Source: Sceloporus undulatus
Taxonomy: Eukaryota > Chordata > Lepidosauria > Squamata > Phrynosomatidae
Direction: 5' to 3'
DNA length: 64,000 nt
Assembly: GCF_019175285.1 (NCBI RefSeq)
Contig: NC_056527.1
Coordinates: 111,976,799-112,040,798 of the forward strand
The notes beneath the pieces are model-generated. The model did not search any database. It saw only the letters and a list, made by a program, of their open reading frames with translations, and was not told the origin of the DNA. Positions 34,728-46,616 of the stretch are shown piece after piece. How positions within the stretch are numbered: position 1 is the stretch's first letter; every line of letters begins with the position of its first letter. The position numbers were made by a program, and so were the translations under genes.

Positions 34728-37700
34728 ATGGACTACCAGTGGCCTTGCTGCTCTTCACAACTATTTATTAATGAACTGGCATCCAAAACAAAGATACTGA
34801 CAGTGACATTATTGCTCTTGCCGCTGGTGCTTTGTACCATCCTGATTGATCAATGTACCATCGATAGCCATGCCATTCTTCACAAATATTATTTCTCAGG
34901 GGAACTCCTCATTGCTGGTATCCTTTCACAGATCTACATTTTCTCCAGTCCAATAGACTTTGAAATGCCTCCCACTGAAGAACTGCTGAATGAACTCGAG
35001 TAAGGACCCCTTTTCATTTAGTTACTTATATTTTTCCAATCAAATGGCAGGTAAAAAATCATTTGGACTTAAGAGAGCCTTGGGGATGTCTAGCCTGGCA
35101 CATTACTATTTCCCTCCATCCCACTGCAAAATAAGGCAGGCTAACCAACTTCTTTTGCACCATTCAGTAAGAGAAAAAGAGAAATAAGAAATCAAGTCAG
35201 TATTCCACTATCATATATGTGTTTTTCATAATACAAGCTACCATCTATCCAAATTTGTTTGGGTATGTGATAACAGACAATGGAACAACCCCAGCTGAAT
35301 GTTCTGTTTTTGCACTAAATTCTGACTTTGGACTATTTGAGTTATTTATATAGGAGGTTCTATTCCACATATCAACTATCTATATTGTCCCCTCAAAGGG
35401 CAAAGGGCAGACCTAGAAGCTAGAGGAAGCCTCAAATTTTAACATAATCTTGTCCCTGGCCTTTGTTAGTCCTTCAAATGGCTCCTCTGTCCTAAAATAG
35501 GCTCACAGGAGTATCTCTAAACTGCAAATAGTGTTCCCCTAGAAAAGGGCATATTTCCCAACAATATCTGGGGAGAGCAAAAATGGTCCTCAGAAGATGC
35601 CAATGCCTGGTCCATTCACTGCTGAAAACAGATTTAAAGTACAACTTCATGTAAAACAGTCTATTTAATAAAAATATAACATGTGGCATCTAGATCTATT
35701 CACACAGAGAGTAGATGAACTAACATAAATGGGTTATAAGGGTTGAGTTAATCTGCATGAATTTCAATTGTTTTGCTCTAAATACAAATAAACCTGGAAT
35801 CTATCCAATATGAATACAGCTGAGACAGGGAACACAGGTAAATACTGAGGTCAAACATCAAGTCCTTAGCAAAGATCATCCAGGCAGCCCTATGGAGACT
35901 GTGGGTATAGAGAACTTATGCCTCCCTCAGGAATAAGTGCAGACTAGATGTTCCTAAACCCCATTTTAGCTTTTTTAAGTCAAGGGCTAAGTTATATAGG
36001 GATACTTATTAATTATTGAAATAATATTAGTCAGTGGATGAGTGGCCTCCAGCCATTTTTCTCATTTCATCTCACACAACACATTATAGATTTTCATATT
36101 TATTTAAAAAAAACAAGTATCAAAACATGGGTATGTCTATAAGCAGGCTCAGACTCTTATACAATGTATATATTGATTTCTGTGTACCTATGTTAAGTGG
36201 CAGCCATGCTTGGGTAAGTCATTAGTCAAATTGTCTAAAGCCCCATACAGACAGCCCAAAATAAAGCTGCTTCAAGTCACTTTGGAGGTATGCTGTTTCA
36301 ATGATGCATGCGTCCTAAGAGTCTGGAAGCTGCGCCAAAGCTGTGGTCTAGTCCTTAGGACTGGATCACGGCTTTGGCATGGCTTCCAAACTCTTAATGC
36401 ATCATTTAAACAGCATATCTCCAAAATGACCCGAAGCAGCTTTATTTTGGCCTGTCTGTATGGGGCCAAAGTTAAATGTCAACTTTCCTGGCCTCCTGCA
36501 GTACAATCCAGTTGAAGATAAAGTAGTCTGCAGTGCATAACAAATTAAAATGCAATGCATATATCTTGAAAGAAAAGGAAAACATGTAGTTTTTCTTTTA
36601 GGGTGGTAACTCAGAACTACCAGCACATCCTGGCCTTGAAATATGCAGTGAAGGAGATCAATGAAAACCCATCCATCTTACCAAACATAACTTTGGGCTT
36701 ACACATCATTAACAGCTATTTCAGTGCAAGCTGGACCTACCTGGCTTCCATGGAGCTCTTCTCAACAAGGGTTAAATCAATACCAAATTACAAATGTGGT
36801 CAGGAGAACAATGTGAGAGCCGTCATTGCAGGATCTGATTCTGAGACTGGCTTCCATATGGCAACCATCCTGAATATCTACAAGATTCCACAGGTAACAT
36901 GTCTGCATGGAACTGAACCATGCAGATGTGGGTTTTGTTTTGCTTTGTGTGACGTTCCAAGAGGTGAAAATTCAGGACAGACTTCAGAGAGCTGCACAGC
37001 TACATATCTACAACTACATTTATCACTTTGATGATAAATAACAAGCTGTGGGTTGTTGTTTTTAAAAGCCAAATGTGTACTAGATGCGTGTAACATGGGG
37101 AGAGCCAGTGTGGTGTAGTAGTTTGAGTGTTGGACAATGACTTTGGAGACCAGTGTTCAATCCTGGCTTGGCTGTGGAAACCCGTTGGGTGACCTTGGGG
37201 AAGTCAACTGTCTCAGCTTCAGAGGATGGCAATGGCAAACCCCTCTGAAGAAACTTGCCAAGAAAACCCCATGATAGATTCAACTTAGCGTCATCATAAG
37301 TTGGAAATAACTTGAAGACACACAACAACAACAACTACTACTACTACTACTACTACTACAACTGTTATTTGGCAGTTAGAGCCTGAATTCCTCTCACTTT
37401 CTCATTTTTCTAGTCATAAGTTAATTTCTCCTCAGTTTTTCTCATCTTAAGGTTATTTCACCAAATATATATCCTTTGTTCTAATTTGAACTGAAATCTA
37501 TAAACATTTTTTGTGCATTTCCCTAACATAGTTTTTCCTACACTTTTTTGCCTTATGTACACGTTTTGAAACAATTTTCTAAATACAATTCATTTAAATG
37601 TTATTTTCACTGATATTCAAAATTTTACGTGCACTTTCTTCTAATAACCACATTTTCGGTCCTAGAATCTTAGAGCTGGAAGAAATTGCAAGGATTCTCT

Positions 37701-40700
37701 AGTTCATAAGACTTTACCACAAGGGGAAAACCAGGGGAAAGCGGGGGTTTAAATGAACCATGAAAATTATGTGATCACAGTAATGATTTTCACAAAATAT
37801 CACAATGAAAGAGGAGTTAGCCCAAACAATAACCAGTAACAAATCATTCACAGGGAAATCCCATAAATGATTTGTTGCTGGTTATTACCTGCTTATTGCT
37901 GGAATAAGTCCTCTTTAAATACTATGTGTGTGAAAATCTTCACCATAATCGCACAATTTTCACAGGATAATGTTAGTTTAAACCTCTGCTTTTCCCTTGA
38001 TTTTCCCCTGTGTTATAAAGTCCATACAGGAATACACAACTAAAGGACTACTGAAATATTCCCATCCAAAAATGGAGAGTCCATCACCTTCAAGCAGTCT
38101 ATTCCACTCTCAAACAGCTGTTACAGTAAAGAGGTTCTTCTGAATTTTTAGATAGAACATCTCTCCTTGTAATTTGAATCCACCGAATTATGGTTTTGTC
38201 CCTGAAGAAGATAAGCTTGCTCTGTCTTCTACATGATAGCCCTTGAGATATTGAAAATTAGTGATCATGTCACCTTTCAATCTTCTCTTCACCAAGCTAA
38301 ACATACCCAGCTCCATAAGCCATTTCTTGGTTTCCAGTCTTTTAATCATCTTGACTCTTGTCCTCTGGGCATGTTTCAGCTCGCCAAAACCCTTCGTGAA
38401 CTAGAACTGGACACAGTTCTCCATATAAAATCTGACCAAAGCAGAATAGTAGCATTGTTATTTCCCTTGATCTTGACACTGTGAAGCCCAGAATATGCTT
38501 TGGAGAATACTACTATAAAATGTCAAGAAGGCAAATTTGGAAGGATAATTAAGTTTTGGTTTGCTTACTGCTTAAATTGGATACATATTCCCCAGACCAC
38601 AAGATAAATAAATTATTCATTCAGTTGTTTTTTGTGGGTTTTTCAGGCTATGTGGCCATGTTCTAGAATAGTTTATTCTTGTTGTTTCACCAGCATTTGT
38701 GGCTGACGAAACATCAGGAATAAACTCTTCTAGAACATGGCCACATAGCCCCAAAAACCCACCAAAATATATGGATGCCGACCTTGAAAGCCTTCGATTT
38801 CATATTCACTCAGTTGATAATACCAATATGCAGAAACACAAAACTTTTACATTTGAAATATGTGCATCTGCTCTCTTTCTTGTTTTTTTTAGGTGATGTA
38901 TGGCTTTGCTCCACAGATGACTGATGAAAGCAAAGGAGCATTCTTCCAACAGATGTTCCCAAGTGTAGCCCAACAGTATAAGGGAATTCTAGAGTTACTA
39001 CTTCATTTCCAGTGGACATGGATTGGAGTTCTTTTTCTGGATGATGACAGTGGAAAGAGGTTTGTACAGGAAGTCCTTCCAGAATTTTACAAGACAGGGA
39101 TCTGCTTTGACTTCATAAGAAAATTTATAACAATGCCTTTCTACAATGCTCTTGTTGAAGTGGCAGAGGAATTGACAGAAACCGTGAAAGTTGTCATGAG
39201 AAGTACTGCTAATGTATGGCTCTTACATGGTGAGACTCATTCAATGATGAGTCTGCAAAACATAATCAAGGCACTAGAATTTCTGGATATGCCAAAAATG
39301 GCAAAAGTCCTGATAATGACTGCCCAAATGGATTTCGTATCATATTTCATTCAAAGACATTGGGACTTACATTATCTCCATGGTTCTATTTCATTCGCAA
39401 CACCCTCAGAAGAGATATTTGCATTCCAGAAATTTCTTGAAACTAGCCACCCTGGTTTGGAACAGAAAGATGGCTTCATCCTTGACTTCTGGGAACATGC
39501 ATTCAATTGTTCATTTCCAAACTCCAGGTTTGGTAGGAAATTTGAAAATACCTGCACCGGGGAAGAGAAGCTGGAGACACTTCCTGGGTCTGTTTTTGAA
39601 ATGAGCATGACTTATCACAGCTACAGCATCTACAACGCAGCTTATGCTGTGGCACATGCTTTGCAGGCATCTATAGCCAAACATGGAGAAATGGTGGAGG
39701 GAGGACGACAGAAGCTTCTGAATCAACAGCCATGGCAGGTAACATTGTGAGAAAAATAATGCAAAAACAAATCCCAAACCTTTCCATAAAAGAAAACAAT
39801 AAAATGGTCCTAAACTGTGTAGATACTGTACACCTCCCTATGACTCTTAAACAGACACACACGCACACGCACACGCACACACAGAGTTGTTTTGGCATCT
39901 ATGTCTGGTACTTTTGTACTTTTTGAGAACTGAGCCATATTGATGCTGATTTCAGTTCCATGATGAAATGTCATGTACATTGACAGGGGACAAAAGTAAC
40001 ACCACCACCACCACCACTTAGCTTTTCATGTTTTTCTGACTATGTAACAAATGCAATGACTCCTATTACTATTTCTCTTTGAAAGTTAAAGACATACTTC
40101 AGCTCCCAGCTCTGTGTTTTCTATGGCGTATATTTGCATTAATCCCTCTTTTTCTGATTTAGCTCCATCGCTATCTGAGAAAGGTCTCATTTAACAACAG
40201 TGCTGGGAAAATGGTTTCCTTCAACCAAAATGGAGAATTAATAGCTGGGTTTGATATTATAAATTGGGTCACTTTCCCAAACCAGTCTTTTTGTAGGGTT
40301 AGAATTGGAAGGACTGAACCAGATGCCCTCTCAATCAATGGTTTCACTATTTCTGAAGATGCCATCATTTGGCCCAATGAGTTCAACAAGGTAAGGGCCA
40401 CAAACTTTTTGTGATACATCAAGCTTTTTCAACCAATATTCAAAAAGTGGTCCAGCTTTTAGGCACTCTGCCCCAAAGTCCAGTTATTAGGTCTCTGCAT
40501 GAATCATTCAACTAAAAGGAGCCTCCACATTTCTAAGTAGCAGTGGAGACATGACTGTGGTGATGTCACATGGACCACTGACTGCGTCCCAATCCCAATG
40601 TCAGCCTAGTTACATTTAGATGGCTGAGGAGAAGTAGATTTTTTTTTTTTTTTACAAACAGCAGCCTGTATTCCATATCAGCTATTTAGTTAAGGATATT

Positions 40701-43073
40701 TGACCAGGGAGATTATTGCACTACACTCTTAAAGTAATGCTATTCCACTTGAACTGCTCTGACTGCCTCTTGTTACATTTTGGGGTTGGTAATTCAGTGA
40801 AGCCTAAAACCAATCTGGCTGAATATTCTAAATGCCCCTTCCTAAACGGCAAGTCTCAGAATTCAACAAGAGGCAGCCAGAGCGGTTCAGGTGGAATAGC
40901 AATGCTTTAAGAGTGTAGTGCAATAATCTATGTAACCTCTCCTGGACCAATCCCCAGCTAAACTGATGGAAATGTTATTTGTCCATGTGCAGAATGGAAC
41001 TCTTTCTCCACATGCAGCTTTCTTCTCATGCAATAGTGTCACTATTATGACTAAGGGCCCATACAGACAGGCCAAAATAAAGTTGTTTTGGGTCACTTTG
41101 GGGGTATGCTGTTTAAATGCTGCATGCATCCTAAGAGGCCAGAAGCCTCTTTGGTGTAGCTTTGGCGCAGCTTCTGGCCTCTTAAGATGCATGTGTCATT
41201 TAAAAACATACCTCCAAAGTGACACGAAGCAACATTATTTTGGCCTGTCTGTTGAGGCCCTAGGTAGAGTTGTGAATCTGGAACAGTTAAGGAATCCAGG
41301 ATAAACCTAGGTAACTAGGGGAGGGAGTGGCATGGATAAAGTGGCGAATACTTGCAGCAGGTCCATTCAGCAGTGGGAGCAGTGGCACCCAAGGACTCTT
41401 TCCCTTCTGGAAAAGGAATGAGTCTGTGGTCACTAGTTCTGCCACTTCTGTTGGCACCTCTCTTTCCCAGCTGGGCCACTAGCTCTGCCAAATGCAGGAG
41501 GGAATGCCATGTGGCAGCAGTACCCCAACAGCAGCTGCAGCAGACAGTTGGCAGAGGCTCTCTGGCTGATGGAGGGAAGAGCCTGGGTGTCTGTGTCAAA
41601 TGGACAGTAAGAAACTGCCCCACTGGGCACTCACCCCTTCTGATGGTGTCATCCAGTGTGGACTGCACCATCTGCACACTGCTAGTGACACCACTGTTTC
41701 CACTTCTCTGGAAACTATTTCATGGATTCATGAAATCGTAAAAGGAACAATGAGTTACAAGCCCAAATATTCTTCTTAGTCCTAACTAGAGAGGTGCTGT
41801 TAAATCAACTGGATTTGCTTATCTATTGAGTCACTTCATTATAAATGGATCATGTTTCAAAAACTGATCCAGTGGGGGACAAATAAATCGGATTTCAGCC
41901 ATAAAAAACCAAAAGCAGTCTTTCTGAGTATTAGTTGTAAACATTCTTCTTTCTCATTAATGTCCAGGATAGGCCACGCTCTGTTTGTAACAGCAATTGC
42001 ATGCCAGGCTACAGTAAGACAAAAAAGGAAGGGGAGCCGTTTTGCTGCTATGACTGTATTCCCTGTCCAGAAGGAAAGATTTCGGACAAACACGGTAAGA
42101 CATAACTTCATGTGTTGGCTGTCATCCAGGTGCCAGGTTTCAAACTCAAATTCAGTGGGCTTTTCTTTCAGACATGGATGACTGTTTCCAATGCCCAAAA
42201 GATCAGTATCCAAACCATGAAAAGAATGTATGTGTTTCAAAACAGATTACCTTTCTGGCTTATGAAGAACCTTTAGGTGTTGGCTTGACCACTGCTGCTC
42301 TTTCTTGTTTTTTCATCACACTTTTGGTGTTTGGGATTTTTATTAAGCACAGGGACACTCCCATAGTCAAAGCAAACAACCAGAACCTCACCTATGTTCT
42401 TCTCATCTCAATCCTTCTCTGCTTCCTTTGCAATTTGCTATTCATTGGTCAGCCTAAGTTAGTTACTTGCCTCTTTCGGCAATCTGCTTTTGGCATTGTT
42501 TTCTCCGTAGCAGTTTCTTCAGTGTTGGCCAAAACCATCTTGGTAGTTGTGGCTTTCAAGGTCACCAAGCCAGGATTCCAGATGATAAAATGGATGCAGA
42601 AAAGACTCTCATTCTTCATTGTCCTTTCCTGCGCCTTTATTCAAGCTTCTATATGTACTATATGGCTGGCAACTTTCCCCCCATTCCTTGACAATGATAT
42701 GGATTCAATGACTGGAGAAATTGTGCTTGGATGTAATGAAGGGTCCGTTACCATGTTTTACTGTGTCTTGGGTTTCTTGGGATTCCTGGCCATTGTCACC
42801 TTCACAGTGGCTTTTCTGGCCAGAAAATTGCCTGATAGTTTTAATGAAGCCAAATTTATCACTTTCAGCATGCTGATTTTCTGCTGTATTTGGGTCACCT
42901 TTATCCCCACCTACTTCAGTTCCAAAGGGAAATACACAGTGGTGGTGGAGATCTTCTCCCTCTTAACCTCCACTGCTGGCTTACTGGCCTGTCTATTTTT
43001 GCCCAAGTGCTATATCATTACATTAAGGCCTGAACTAAACCAAAAGGAGCTTCTTATAAGGAGAACAAACTGA
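34728..43073 (+). CDS. Vomeronasal type-2 receptor C, complete, six exons
   Basis: Family-C GPCR of the V2R type. Exons: 34728-34999, 36602-36893, 38893-39738, 40163-40390, 41968-42094, 42172-43073. All introns are GT-AG; 2667 bp (888 aa) from the ATG at 34728. Earlier in-frame ATGs at 34713 and 34707 are possible. The signal-peptide core ([17 protein letters not shown]) begins some 20 residues in, so the true start is uncertain. Exon 2 reads [20 protein letters not shown], and exon 3 opens [10 protein letters not shown]. Exon 5 has [13 protein letters not shown]. Exon 6 carries seven helices with [14 protein letters not shown] and ends [15 protein letters not shown]. Intron 5 is only 77 bp, far shorter than in the neighbouring genes. 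No stops. Introns 1, 2 and 4 hold MITEs, a SINE, CR1 and a Penelope-like pair. Convergent with V2R-D. Confidence 0.95.
36240..36466. mobile_element. Palindromic MITE, family C
   Basis: Starts gccccatacagacag and ends ctgtctgtatggggc, its exact reverse complement. The arms continue with 'ataaagctgcttcaagtcac' against 'gacccgaagcagctttattt'. In intron 1 of V2R-C. Confidence 0.85.
37101..37337 (+). mobile_element. Sauria-type SINE
   Basis: The tRNA-like head 'gtgtggtgtagtagtttgag' with a B box (cagtgttcaatcctgg), then 'gtgaccttggggaagtcaac', and a BovB-like tail 'catcataagttggaaataac' ending 'cacacaacaacaacaac'. A (CTA)n tract follows to 37360. In intron 2 of V2R-C. Confidence 0.85.
37660..38500 (-). 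mobile_element. CR1 LINE 3' end, split by a MITE
   Basis: The left part (37660-37708) shows 'cctagaatcttagagctgga'. After the MITE (37709-38022) the element resumes with 'acaggaatacacaac' and continues through 'gaactggacacagttctcca' to 'cccttgatcttgacactgtg', the same order as the copy at 56779. The minus strand carries decayed ORF2 C-terminus. In intron 2 of V2R-C. Confidence 0.8.
37709..38022. mobile_element. Palindromic MITE, family D, 4-bp duplication
   Basis: Left end agactttaccacaaggggaa, right end ccctgtgttataaagtc. It is flanked by CATA on both sides (37705-37708 and 38023-38026). The long arms 'ggggaaagcgggggtttaaa' and 'tttaaacctctgcttttccc' are inverted repeats. It interrupts a CR1 copy, which confirms the boundaries. 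A second copy is at 49777-50104. Confidence 0.85.
38622..38800. mobile_element. Penelope-like repeat, inverted pair
   Basis: A minus copy ('gtgggtttttcaggctatgt') runs straight into a plus copy ('gaaacatcaggaataaactc', 'catggccacatagcc') and closes with 'tatatggatgcc' and 'gaaagccttcgattt'. The halves are reverse complements around 38690-38700. Only the 3' half of the ribozyme-like motif remains. In intron 2 of V2R-C, ending about 90 bp before exon 3. Confidence 0.55.
39852..39882. repeat. (AC)n microsatellite
   Basis: AC-rich tract with a few CG units (acacacgcacacg pattern) in intron 3 of V2R-C. A short (CCA)n tract lies at 40000-40016. Confidence 0.9.
40708..40929. mobile_element. Palindromic MITE, family B relative
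   Basis: Begins GGAGATTATTGCACTACAC and ends GTAGTGCAATAATCT. The arms 'taaagtaatgctattccact' and 'ggtggaatagcaatgcttta' are inverted repeats. The termini match the element at 6037, but the interior differs. In intron 4 of V2R-C. Confidence 0.75.
41055..41261. mobile_element. Palindromic MITE, family C
   Basis: 'gggcccatacagacaggcc' against 'ggcctgtctgttgaggccc'; the inner arms are shared with the copy at 36240. In intron 4 of V2R-C. Confidence 0.8.
41262..41967. other. Unassigned part of V2R-C intron 4
   Basis: The stretch 41300-41740 is GC-richer (for example 'ggtgtcatccagtgtggact') and looks like a decayed interspersed repeat, but I cannot name it. The rest, up to exon 5, shows nothing. 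Confidence 0.35.
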
Positions 43074-43337
43074 ACAGTCTAATAATTTTTAGCATTGATT
43101 CAACTAAGATTACCCATCCATTTTTCATTAGTTTTGGATGCTGAATTGAATGCAACCCCTTGCTTCATTCTTCCAATGAGATTTTACCATGACTGACTTC
43201 ACCTGCAGAGAAGACCACTTTGTAAAAGTATGCCTTCCTTTGAATGTCAGTGTAGCAGAAGCCTTTGTGTGAATCCAGTTGTGATGTAAAAGAATATGCT
43301 GTTTTAATGTTTAAGCTTCCTCAGAGTTCTTAACTTG

Positions 43338-43343
43338 AATAAA
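43338..43343 (+). promoter_or_regulatory. Possible polyadenylation signal for V2R-C
   Basis: AATAAA 265 bp past the V2R-C stop codon, a plausible 3' UTR length. It is the first such hexamer after the stop. Confidence 0.4.
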
Positions 43344-44649
43344 TTGCTGAGATAAATGTATATTTTTTAAAGAGTCTCATGGGTGTGATGATTTATTTCT
43401 GCCATTTTCACCTGAGAAACACATCACATTGATATGTAACATCATGGCCCTAACTCTGACTTCCTAAAGGAACATGTTCATGATGATCACATAAATGACT
43501 AGATTTCAAAGTGAAAGAAAAAGAAATCTCTAAATGTACTGATCCATTGAAGTCATGATCAGACTTTTTCTTTGTAGGACTAATTTGTTTCTTCACTAGC
43601 TCTCCATGGCCCATACGGAGCTTAGAAAATTTCTTTTAAGGAATAATTATTTATACCATTGGTTCTCACACTTTTTTGCTCCTGTGACCCCCTTTCCATC
43701 TATGTAGTATATGAATAAAAATATTTTTGTTTGTGTAGTGCAAATATTTTCATTCACCTCAGAGATAATGCCCTATTGATAATACCTCTCTCATGCTTAT
43801 GGGCCTCTTGTGCGACATGTGCCCTCCAACTTAACTGTGAGCTCTCAAACTCCCTGCATCCTCTCTTCACCTCCCTCTCCCTCCACCCAAGAAACTGTGT
43901 CATGGTCACTGAGGGGCATGCGCCTGCAGCACCAATGTCAAAACATACAGAGAGGCTGAATGGAAAATGCATTTTAAAAGATAGTTGGAGGTTGGAGGAA
44001 GGCTAATGGGTGAAGATGTTTACCATTGGTATTTCAGAAACCAGTCAATCCTCAACTGTGCATGCACAAAAATACACACAGGCTAGCTCTTCTTCTTCTT
44101 CTTCTTCTTCTTCTTTGTACTTGCAGTACTTTTGTACAGACAAACACACTCCTTCAGCCTTCTTTGGGCATTATCCCCAACATCCTCATCTACCAAGGTC
44201 TTTTGTGTAGCTAAGCACCAGTCTGGCAAAATAATCAACTACTTGCTTATTTTAGAGGACTGAGCATTGAATAAAATGTTTCAGGCTCCTTTAGTTAGCA
44301 GTTGAAAATGAAAATAAAACCAAGGAAAAATCCTAGTTGGTTCTCTAAGCCACCCGAAGTTTTCATTTTGCATCTTGAACCACAGTATTCTAGAGTAAGT
44401 GTCTAAACATGGTACATAATCACCTTGAGAGAAAGGTGGGGTAATAAATAGTAACTATATAAGTAATGCTTTGCAGACTGATCCCTCTTCAGAGTATATC
44501 TTTAAAGGGGTTGTTTTCATCCTTCCTTTTCTTTGATATAGATCAACATAAGCCAGTTATCTTATTGGGGAGGAGAAAAAGAGATTTCTGCGACGATGGG
44601 ATACACATGCTTTTTTCTCCAAGGTTTCAAAGGCTGTTGCCACAGGGCA
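43344..44649. other. Spacer between V2R-C and V2R-D
   Basis: No exon. Around 43660 the text 'ggttctcacacttttttgct' followed by 'cctgtgaccccctttcc' looks like the end of a hAT-type repeat whose other end I cannot find. A (CTT)n microsatellite lies at 44088-44116. Confidence 0.4.
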
Positions 44650-44831
44650 GAGTTAATGCGGTGTGACACCATTTTAACCGCCATGGCTCAGTGCTATGGA
44701 ATCCTGGGCATTGCAGTCTGTTGTGGCACCAGAGATCTCAGATAGAGAAGGCTAAATATCTCACAAAACTACAAATCCCAGAATTCCATAGCATTGAGCT
44801 ACACTGTATTAATTATACAGTGAAGATGCAG
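44650..44831. mobile_element. Palindromic MITE, family A
   Basis: 'taaccgccatggctcagtgc' and 'tgctatggaatcctggg' against 'cagaattccatagcattgag', with the family A centre 'ctcacaaaactacaaatccc'. Confidence 0.75.
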
Positions 44832-45318
44832 TCTTCGCTTGTTGCATATTTCATTGTTGCTCATGCTGGCTAGAGCTGGTGGGAGTTCAATCCATTAGCA
44901 ATTGGAGAGACACAAGTTTCATGGCAAATTATGCTAGTGCAGACTTCTTCTGAAAGCATGCTGTCTGCAGATTGTCAACTCCAGGCTGAGTGGTTAGCTG
45001 AACATATTGTTTTCCCACTGGACCAAGTGTTACACCTGGATAAACTCTGTGATCTACCAGAGTACACACCTACAATTAGTAAATATGAGAGACACCTTCA
45101 CCACCAGAGTTAAACAGTTTACTTGCAAAATTTTATAATATCAAACAATGCAACAAGTGGAAATACAAAACTATAGGCACAACCAATAAAAATAAATTTC
45201 ACTGCAGGTATCCCAAGAATATGAAAGCATATTTTGATGCAAGTAAAACAAGACTAGAGAGATAATAACAATGTATTTATTTGCAAGTATTCCAACCAGA
45301 TTCAGTAGAAGATTCAGG

Positions 45319-45536
45319 GTGTATCCAAACTTTGGGATCAAAGCAGTTTGACACTACTTTAACTGCCATGACCCTTTCCTACAGAATCCTGAGATTTATA
45401 GTTTGGTGTGGTATTCAGCCTGATCTGTCAGAGAGCTCAGGTTCCTCACTAAAGTAAACATCCCAAGATTCTCTAGGATGGAATCATGGCAGTTAAGAGT
45501 GCTGTCAACCCACCTTCATTTTGCAGTGTGGATACA
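45319..45536. mobile_element. Palindromic MITE, family A
   Basis: Arms 'gtgtatccaaac' and 'agtgtggatac' with inner 'agcagtttgacactacttta' against 'gttaagagtgctgtcaaccc'. Confidence 0.75.
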
Positions 45537-45910
45537 GCTTACAGATTTCTACCAAGAAAAGGTGTGTCTCTATAGCTGGACCTTTAAACAGAATTTTGCC
45601 AGGATTAAAATGTATGCCTTTTAGGACTTCAAACACAGTGCTCCTCACCATTTGACAGTCTGTGATGTTACATCCACTAATTAATAATGAATCATATGAT
45701 TAATAGTCCTTGTTCCTTATAAGATAAGTTCTAAGTGTGTATATGCATAATAGGTCTTTTAACCCTAGAAGATATAACAAAGCTTCTGATGTTATGCCCT
45801 CTTAGAATTTGTCCCTTGTATGGCTTGTTTGGTGAACTTGCTGACCCAAAAACAAAGCAACTTTGCAGAGTTTAGAATTATTGCTTGGCTTTGGTCCTTA
45901 TCTCATAATA

Positions 45911-46138
45911 CAGTGGATCCTTGTTATACGCTGGGGTTTGGTTCCAAGATCCTCTGTGGATACCAAAATCCATGGATGCTCAAGTCTCATTAAATATAAT
46001 GACATAGCAAATGGTGTTCCTTACATAAAATAGAAAATCAAGGTTTAATATTTGAAATTTATACTTTTTTGGAACATTTTCAAACCGTGGATGCTTGAAT
46101 CTGTGTATAAAAAACCCGTAGATAAGAAGGTCCGACTG
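45911..46138. mobile_element. Tigger/pogo-like MITE
   Basis: Left end CAGTGGATCCTTGTTATACG; right end, reversed, CAGTCGGACCTTCTTATCTAC. TA dinucleotides flank both sides (45909-45910 and 46139-46140), as for Tc1/mariner/pogo elements. The inner text 'ccatggatgctcaagtctca' is shared with the partial copy at 11428. Not coding. Confidence 0.8.
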
Positions 46139-46616
46139 TAATAAGGACCATCTGACACTCTTTGATTCTATTTGAAGCAAACTTTGTTGCATCATTTCAA
46201 CCTTGACATAATTCCACCTTCGTTATTTCCTTGTATATATTTTGCAATTAATGCTTCCATCTACATCTGTCTGAAATAGCTCAACAGTATCTGCCCCAGT
46301 TGTCCGTTCTTACAGTACAAGATTTCATTTTCCTTTCGGTGGTAGCAAATATCATGGGCTTATAATGACTTTCATCACCTGAACAATTATGTAGAGCTGT
46401 AAAAAATATCCAGAGGACACCCCTCATCTTGAAAATCATCATCACCATCCTCATAATACAATTGACTATTGGGTAATGAATGGTGAAATTTCTATTCAAC
46501 AAAGTCCTCTTTACATTGCTTAATAATGGAGCCAAACCCTGGTGAGAGGAAACGTCTGCAAGGAATCTGTCTGTATGTTCACTCACTTTTCTCCATCAGC
46601 ATGTATCAGAATGATT
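46139..46616. other. 3' flank of V2R-D
   Basis: No repeat recognised. On the minus strand this is the 3' UTR side of V2R-D; no clear AATAAA. Confidence 0.35.
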
